A stretch of DNA of 64,000 bases from Taeniopygia guttata (Eukaryota > Chordata > Aves > Passeriformes > Estrildidae): assembly GCF_048771995.1 (NCBI RefSeq), contig NC_133032.1:29351501-29415500 (forward strand). The letters are read 5' to 3'. Positions 62,301 to 64,000 of this stretch are shown one piece after another. The position numbers and the translations under genes are program-made. The notes under the pieces are model-generated. The model saw only the letters and a list, made by a program, of their open reading frames with translations. It had not been told where the DNA came from and made no database searches. Each line of letters opens with the position of its first letter. The stretch's first letter is position 1.

Positions 62301-63892
62301 CAGGAAGTAAATTAATATTTTTAAAATTAAAAGTTAAAGAACCAAAGGTTTGCAATATACCAATCACCAAATACTGGATGGCTTGATAACTGCATCAGAA
62401 GATAATTTTTAATTTTTACTCTTTATCACAATATAGTGGATTTCAAGACCTAATATTGACTAATTATTAATAACTCCAGAGTAAAATTAAAATTATTTTC
62501 ATTCTGGCCCCAAGTATTTACAGCGATCACTGTTTGATTTACAGCACCATTCAAGTATTAGTAGTATTGATGTAATGCAAACTGAGAGAGTGCAGTACAA
62601 ACTCTAGTTCTCTGCAATTCTAGTAAAGCAACTGCTCCTTAAATGCATTAATTAGATGTTCCTGCCAAACCCAGCTCACACTGTCAGTCTAGCTGATTTC
62701 AGTAAGACTATCTGTTGAGTGAGATTACTCACACAAGATGGAATCTGTAGGTCTAGACCCTTCCATCCTGATTTATAAAAGAAGCACATGAGTCTAAGCA
62801 GGAATTTAACACTTACGCTTCCACAGTCTGCTCCTCACCATCTTCATCTGAGCTGCTACAGGTTGCATCAGAGTCCAGGTCCTTCTCCACGCGAGACAGC
62901 AGCCCTCCAGTAGAAAGTGCAAAGCCACGGATTTCACCCGGTGCGATGCTAACTCCGTTCTGTACATCCACGCTCAAACTACTCTCCGGAGTAGTTGTGT
63001 TGTTTTCCGGCCAACCTTCAGTGCATCTGAGGGAGCTATTGCTCAAAAATCTAGCTGGCTCACGGAAAACCTTCATTCTCTGAAGCTGATGTTTCACAAA
63101 GCATTTCAGCTGGTGATCAGAGTGTTTGACAACATGCTTTGCCAGAAGCATTTGTAAACGCTTCTGAGTTCTTTTGGCGCGACTGATTTCCATTTGTTGC
63201 TTAGTGACACACTGGAGTAAGTGAGCATACACCTCCTCCTGGGTGCAGCTCGAAATCCCTTCTGAAGGCCCGTGAAGAATTTGGTGTAATAAATCCCCTT
63301 TTATTGTTTCAGTGCGGACTTCCAAAGCCCTACCCAAAACCCCATTCTTCTTGTACCATTTACCATTTAAAAGTTGCATTTCTTCTGTGTTAGCGGATTC
63401 AGTTACACTTGAACCTGAAAGTCTCTGCATTCCTGCCAAGTTTGGAGATGTGGTCTCTGAAAACGCTGCCCCTTTCACCTGTTGCTCAGGTTCTGAATGA
63501 CTAATATGACCAAATGATGCGTCAGCCCCATTATGTAATGACTTTCTCATCTTGGAGCAGTCAGGGTCTCCCGTTTTTGTTTGCTTACCAGTTTTGTTGT
63601 TAAATGCAGAATTTGTACCCATTAACAAGACAGACTGATAGCACTTGGAGGATGGTGGGGAACCAAAATGCTGCACACTGAACATGTCATTCCTGAGGTT
63701 GGGCTCAGCAGTGGAGAACCCCAGGACTGAGCAAGTAATCCGTGCGATGGAGTCCTCTTTTATCTTCTCTTCCACTGCTCTGGAATTTTCCATGCACAAA
63801 GCTGTATCAGACTCCATAGCTCTAGAGGACAAAGAAGGTGACAAGTGGATACCATGACCTTTTGTTGTTGCCTCTCTGAGAGCTGGTGTCAT
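11321..63892 (-). CDS. KANSL1L: KAT8 regulatory NSL complex subunit 1-like, 15 coding exons
   Basis: KANSL1L is the paralogue of KANSL1, the nuclear scaffold that brings MOF/KAT8 and WDR5 together in the NSL histone H4 acetyltransferase complex. Fifteen coding exons join in frame to 2997 nt, or 998 codons plus TGA; human is near 987. Recognised regions in order are: a helical segment in exon 1 (about residues 221-275, with [16 protein letters not shown]); an acidic serine stretch near 340-358; a Trp-rich predicted coiled coil (about 371-417, [19 protein letters not shown]); [11 protein letters not shown] in exon 4; a basic, NLS-like [11 protein letters not shown] (545-555); the WDR5-binding-type motif SARTRPL (565-571); and a C-terminal PEHE domain (about 768-900), which in KANSL1 binds the KAT8 catalytic domain. 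The start MTPALREAT matches human. Fourteen introns total about 49.6 kb, thirteen GT-AG and one GC-AG. An upstream non-coding exon lies outside the window. Confidence 0.95.
11570..12172 (-). other. KANSL1L intron 14
   Basis: A 603-base GT-AG intron. Nothing else is recognised in it. Confidence 0.85.
12173..12326 (-). CDS. KANSL1L: KANSL1L coding exon 14
   Basis: Encodes residues 865-916, reading [18 protein letters not shown] and ending CRESQEEK. Human has AYSKNVEGQDLLLKE and ends SQETK. The acceptor is GCACTAG|A. The nearer CAG of TTACAG would break the frame. The first base completes Arg865 with the two bases of exon 13. The donor is GTGGGT. Confidence 0.88.
12327..13707 (-). other. KANSL1L intron 13, a GC-AG intron
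   Basis: A 1381-base intron whose donor must be GC to keep the frame (see the donor entry). No further feature is seen. Confidence 0.75.
13706..13707 (-). other. KANSL1L: GC splice donor of intron 13
   Basis: Exon 13 ends RRNSR with AGCAG|GCAGGT on the minus strand. Joining here to exon 14 gives NSR-SYSKN, matching human NSR-AYSKN. The only nearby GT donor, five bases downstream (GGCAG|GTGTAT), shifts the frame and meets a TGA within six codons of exon 14. AG|GCAGGT resembles the AG|GCAAGT consensus of GC-AG introns, a normal minor class of U2 introns. Confidence 0.75.
13708..13820 (-). CDS. KANSL1L: KANSL1L coding exon 13 (PEHE domain)
   Basis: Encodes residues 828-864 plus two bases of 865, reading [18 protein letters not shown] and [18 protein letters not shown]. 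This is nearly identical to human KANSL1L and clearly similar to KANSL1 (EIEDLSDAAF). It forms part of the PEHE domain. The acceptor is CTTGCAG|GTAGAAG. Confidence 0.94.
13821..19102 (-). other. KANSL1L intron 12 (5.3 kb)
   Basis: Intronic DNA without a recognised gene. It holds a T run at 14861-14873 and a purine-rich, GAA/GAC-like tract at 16789-16855. Short open frames near 18264-18581 have no support. Confidence 0.75.
16789..16855. repeat. Purine-rich degenerate triplet tract
   Basis: On the plus strand a run of AAGA, GACA and GATGA words, such as AAGATGACAAAGACAACAAA, forms a degenerate purine-rich tract. On the transcribed KANSL1L strand it is a CTT/TGT-rich pyrimidine stretch. Confidence 0.65.
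19103..19157 (-). CDS. KANSL1L: KANSL1L coding exon 12
   Basis: A 55-nt exon encoding the last base of Ser809 through Glu827, reading [19 protein letters not shown]. Human has SWRMVVLQPLDEY and KEE. The acceptor is TTTCTAG and the donor GTAGGC. It links the two halves of the PEHE domain. Confidence 0.93.
19158..19973 (-). other. KANSL1L intron 11
   Basis: An 816-base AT-rich intron with nothing else recognised. Confidence 0.8.
19974..20098 (-). CDS. KANSL1L: KANSL1L coding exon 11 (PEHE domain)
   Basis: Encodes residues 768-808 plus two bases, reading [20 protein letters not shown] and then [12 protein letters not shown]. This block is almost invariant between KANSL1 and KANSL1L and marks the start of the PEHE domain. 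The acceptor is TTGTTCAG and the donor AG|GTTTGT. Confidence 0.96.
20099..20912 (-). other. KANSL1L intron 10
   Basis: An 814-base AT-rich intron with nothing else recognised. Confidence 0.8.
20913..21037 (-). CDS. KANSL1L: KANSL1L coding exon 10
   Basis: Encodes [20 protein letters not shown] and a Ser/Thr-rich stretch ending HSTSSQ. Human has DFQHTESGSHSNFTAVSNV at this place. It is probably disordered linker before the PEHE domain. The acceptor is ATGACAG and the donor GTAAAC. The exon starts in phase 1 and ends in phase 0. Confidence 0.9.
21038..23324 (-). other. KANSL1L intron 9
   Basis: A 2.3 kb intron. The patch 22080-22330 is somewhat GC-richer and yields short open frames on both strands, none with protein features I recognise. 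Confidence 0.75.
23325..23453 (-). CDS. KANSL1L: KANSL1L coding exon 9
   Basis: A 129-nt exon encoding [19 protein letters not shown] through [24 protein letters not shown] is identical to human. The acceptor is TGTTACAG and the donor GTAAGA. Both ends are in phase 1, so skipping would keep the frame. Confidence 0.93.
23454..23842 (-). other. KANSL1L intron 8
   Basis: A 389-base intron with nothing else recognised. Confidence 0.8.
23843..23953 (-). CDS. KANSL1L: KANSL1L coding exon 8
   Basis: A 111-nt exon (37 codons, phase 1 at both ends) encoding [20 protein letters not shown] through VSADN. Human has DVPLHFHFETLLKKTEIKGN, and KANSL1 has the related DVPTSLHFQSML. The acceptor is AAATTAG, preceded on the sense strand by a pure T run. 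The donor is GTATGT. Confidence 0.92.
23961..23979. repeat. Homopolymer A19 forming the exon 8 polypyrimidine tract
   Basis: Nineteen A on the plus strand form a T19 run on the KANSL1L sense strand, starting eight bases from the exon 8 boundary. It serves as the polypyrimidine tract of that acceptor, so length changes could affect splicing. Confidence 0.9.
24869..25009. repeat. GT-rich tandem repeat, unit about GTTTGTTATTG
   Basis: The 11-base unit GTTTGTTATTG occurs about six times, some copies with a single change and separated by short GTTTTTT or TTTGTGTTTTTG spacers. It is flanked by TTTG-type simple sequence. It looks like a small, imperfect minisatellite that grew from simple repeat. 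Confidence 0.85.
26808..26970 (-). CDS. KANSL1L: KANSL1L coding exon 7
   Basis: Encodes [19 protein letters not shown], then SSSEHSTES and [16 protein letters not shown]. Human has EHVSELDSSFHSVLSLPSD, and KANSL1 has LSQLDSCVHPVLAFPDD. The acceptor is TTTGCAG and the donor GTAAGT. The exon ends in phase 1. Confidence 0.93.
31928..32004. repeat. (AAAAC)n and A-rich simple repeat
   Basis: Four to five AAAAC units are followed by an A run and irregular AAAC/AACC words up to about 32004. Simple sequence, variable in unit. Confidence 0.9.
32604..32652. repeat. Imperfect inverted repeat, TG/CA-rich arms
   Basis: TGTGTGTATATATGT at the left and ACATATACACACACT at the right are nearly complementary around a central AT-rich loop of about 19 bases. 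The arms are alternating purine-pyrimidine sequence. This may be simple-repeat origin. Confidence 0.5.
37671..37872 (-). CDS. KANSL1L: KANSL1L coding exon 6 (WDR5-motif exon)
   Basis: Encodes Arg524 to Gln591. It holds SSSSSWLL, the basic stretch [11 protein letters not shown] (545-555), and [19 protein letters not shown] (563-581). Human KANSL1L has nearly the same string. In KANSL1 the matching AARTRPV segment binds the central pocket of WDR5, so Arg567 is the likely pocket arginine here (inference). The acceptor is ACTGCAG|AGCTTC and the donor CAG|GTAGGC. Confidence 0.94.
37873..42185 (-). other. KANSL1L intron 5 (4.3 kb)
   Basis: Intronic DNA. It contains an A25 run (39990-40014) and, at 40381-40440, a dense group of TAAT/ATTA words. 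Nothing else is recognised. Confidence 0.75.
39990..40014. repeat. Homopolymer A run (25 bases)
   Basis: Twenty-five consecutive A. No flanking retroposed body is recognised. Confidence 0.95.
42186..42307 (-). CDS. KANSL1L: KANSL1L coding exon 5
   Basis: Encodes [19 protein letters not shown] through RQLVNGISF plus two bases of Arg524. Human has [19 protein letters not shown]. The acceptor is TTTCCCAG and the donor CAG|GTGAGT. Confidence 0.95.
42308..45047 (-). other. KANSL1L intron 4 (2.7 kb)
   Basis: AT-rich intronic DNA with nothing else recognised beyond short homopolymers. Confidence 0.75.
45048..45245 (-). CDS. KANSL1L: KANSL1L coding exon 4
   Basis: A 198-nt exon, phase 0 at both ends, encoding residues 418-483. 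It reads [18 protein letters not shown], then [18 protein letters not shown] and NLEKQ. Human has [18 protein letters not shown] and [15 protein letters not shown]. The acceptor is CTAG|GGGATG and the donor CAG|GTAAAG. Confidence 0.96.
45246..48886 (-). other. KANSL1L intron 3 (3.6 kb)
   Basis: Intronic DNA. It contains a T run at 47018-47031 followed by a purine-rich stretch to about 47160. No other feature is recognised. Confidence 0.75.
48887..49028 (-). CDS. KANSL1L: KANSL1L coding exon 3 (coiled coil)
   Basis: Encodes [18 protein letters not shown], then [18 protein letters not shown] and HRQIRATK, residues 371-417. Human has TEWKWLVDRARVGSRWTW, and KANSL1 has AEWRWAAERA and SRWSWLQAHVSDLEYRI. 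The segment is helical with a heptad-like pattern. The acceptor region is a tandem CAGCAG. The donor is AAG|GTATTG. Confidence 0.95.
49026..49031 (-). other. KANSL1L: NAGNAG tandem acceptor of exon 3
   Basis: On the sense strand the boundary reads TTCACAGCAG|CTATAC. Use of the first AG gives Ser370-Ser371-Tyr, and use of the second removes exactly one Ser. Both keep the frame. Such tandem acceptors commonly produce single-residue isoforms. Confidence 0.6.
49029..50541 (-). other. KANSL1L intron 2 (1.5 kb)
   Basis: AT-rich intron with nothing else recognised. Confidence 0.75.
50542..50574 (-). CDS. KANSL1L: KANSL1L coding exon 2 (33-nt microexon)
   Basis: A microexon with a strong acceptor (TTTTTTCCTAG) and donor (CAG|GTAAT). 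Joined to its neighbours it reads [12 protein letters not shown]. Human has LRKNVAVNCS at this place. Exon 1 can also splice directly to exon 3 in frame (GC|C), so this is a possible 11-codon cassette. It is too short for ORF-based detection and rests on splice signals and the human match. Confidence 0.8.
52572..52623 (-). other. KANSL1L: Candidate alternative or cryptic 52-nt exon
   Basis: The sense strand shows a good polypyrimidine tract and acceptor (TGTTCTTTTCC then CTAATAG), 52 open bases reading [17 protein letters not shown], and a consensus donor GTAAGT. Its downstream phase fits exon 2. From the normal exon 1 donor it would give a TGA within four codons. From an alternative GTGAGG donor at 62838 it would be read in frame. 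See findings. Confidence 0.35.
55506..55587. repeat. Direct repeat, period 51, about 1.6 copies
   Basis: CATTTTCCTCTGAAACACTA and the following CACAGCTTCCC occur twice, 51 bases apart. A smaller echo (CTTCCCAAACACTACAC) lies between them. This looks like a local tandem duplication. Confidence 0.85.
56286..56323. repeat. (TA)19 microsatellite
   Basis: An uninterrupted AT/TA dinucleotide run of 38 bases, followed by GC and more ATATAT up to about 56332. Probably polymorphic. Confidence 0.95.
57777..57814. repeat. Tandem duplication of a 19-base unit
   Basis: GAAGTTATTAATTCTTATG occurs twice in exact tandem. With no divergence between copies, it is probably recent. Confidence 0.9.
62817..63892 (-). 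CDS. KANSL1L: KANSL1L coding exon 1 (start codon)
   Basis: Encodes residues 1-358 plus two bases. It starts [12 protein letters not shown], as in human KANSL1L ([12 protein letters not shown]), with A at -3 of the ATG. Other matches to human include AMESD, FGSP-SSK-YQ-V, and [16 protein letters not shown] near residues 242-257. It ends with the acidic [19 protein letters not shown] before donor GC|GTAAGT; human has DSDATDSSSDDDLDEYT. Most of the first 220 residues are low-complexity, Ser-rich and probably disordered. Over one third of the protein comes from this exon. Confidence 0.96.
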
Positions 63893-63922
63893 TATAGCTA
63901 CGGTAGGTAGTTTACAGCAAAC
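63893..63922 (-). other. KANSL1L: KANSL1L 5' UTR within the first coding exon
   Basis: A clear acceptor (TTATTTTCAG) precedes GTTTGCTGTAAAC on the sense strand, so this exon is internal and carries 30 bases of 5' UTR. A non-coding first exon and the promoter therefore lie beyond 64000. Bases 63923-64000 are intron. Confidence 0.75.
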
Positions 63923-64000
63923 CTGAAAATAACATGGGCCATGTAAATTTTCTCATTTTCATGACACAGTACAAATACAACAACTCTGTTAAGACATTTC

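Larger units (their letters stand above)
50575..62816 (-). other. KANSL1L intron 1 of the coding region (12.2 kb)
   Basis: The longest intron. It contains a 52-nt candidate exon at 52572-52623, a GT-rich patch at 53366-53404, a direct repeat of period 51 at 55506-55587, a long (TA)n at 56286-56323 and a 19-base tandem duplication at 57777-57814. I recognise no nested gene. The 156-codon plus-strand frame at 56153-56623 runs through the TA repeat. Confidence 0.75.

Noticed and set aside
1-64000. CRISPR array, operon, tRNA or rRNA genes, virus-like element
   Set aside because: None was found. Repeats are simple tracts or one LINE fragment. No cloverleaf, spaced palindromic repeats, paired long terminal repeats or viral protein features were noticed on either strand.

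Overview
The window is vertebrate nuclear DNA and most likely from a bird. Its genes have short exons, GT-AG introns and no operon-like packing. Interspersed repeats are sparse, and the one I can place is the 3' end of a CR1 LINE, a family typical of sauropsids. The gene order UNC80 (+), RPE (+), KANSL1L (-) is the order I know from the human 2q34 region. Species cannot be named from this sequence alone. No virus-like element, CRISPR array, tRNA, rRNA or bacterial-type system was seen.

Layout. Positions 1-459 hold the end of the last UNC80 intron and its terminal coding exon. Positions 460 to about 3600 are UNC80 3' UTR and intergenic DNA. A CpG island near 3415-4260 carries the RPE promoter and first three exons. 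The RPE coding sequence (six exons, 3743-5735, 228 codons) is complete. About 5.6 kb separates the RPE stop codon from that of the convergent gene KANSL1L. KANSL1L fills the remainder on the minus strand: I could join 15 coding exons from the ATG at 63892 down to the TGA at 11321, giving an unbroken frame of 998 codons. A non-coding first exon and the promoter must lie beyond 64000.

What the genes do. UNC80 is a scaffold subunit of the NALCN sodium-leak channel. RPE interconverts ribulose 5-phosphate and xylulose 5-phosphate in the pentose phosphate pathway. KANSL1L is the paralogue of KANSL1, the scaffold of the MOF/KAT8 NSL histone acetyltransferase complex. They are neighbours by ancient synteny and do not form a pathway.

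The most useful observations concern KANSL1L splicing. These are a GC-AG intron demanded by the reading frame, a 33-nt microexon, a NAGNAG acceptor, and a well-formed 52-nt candidate exon that keeps frame only with an upstream alternative donor. RPE has an out-of-frame upstream ATG inside a YY1-like promoter motif. I found no convincing undescribed system. Most of the window is ordinary intron.
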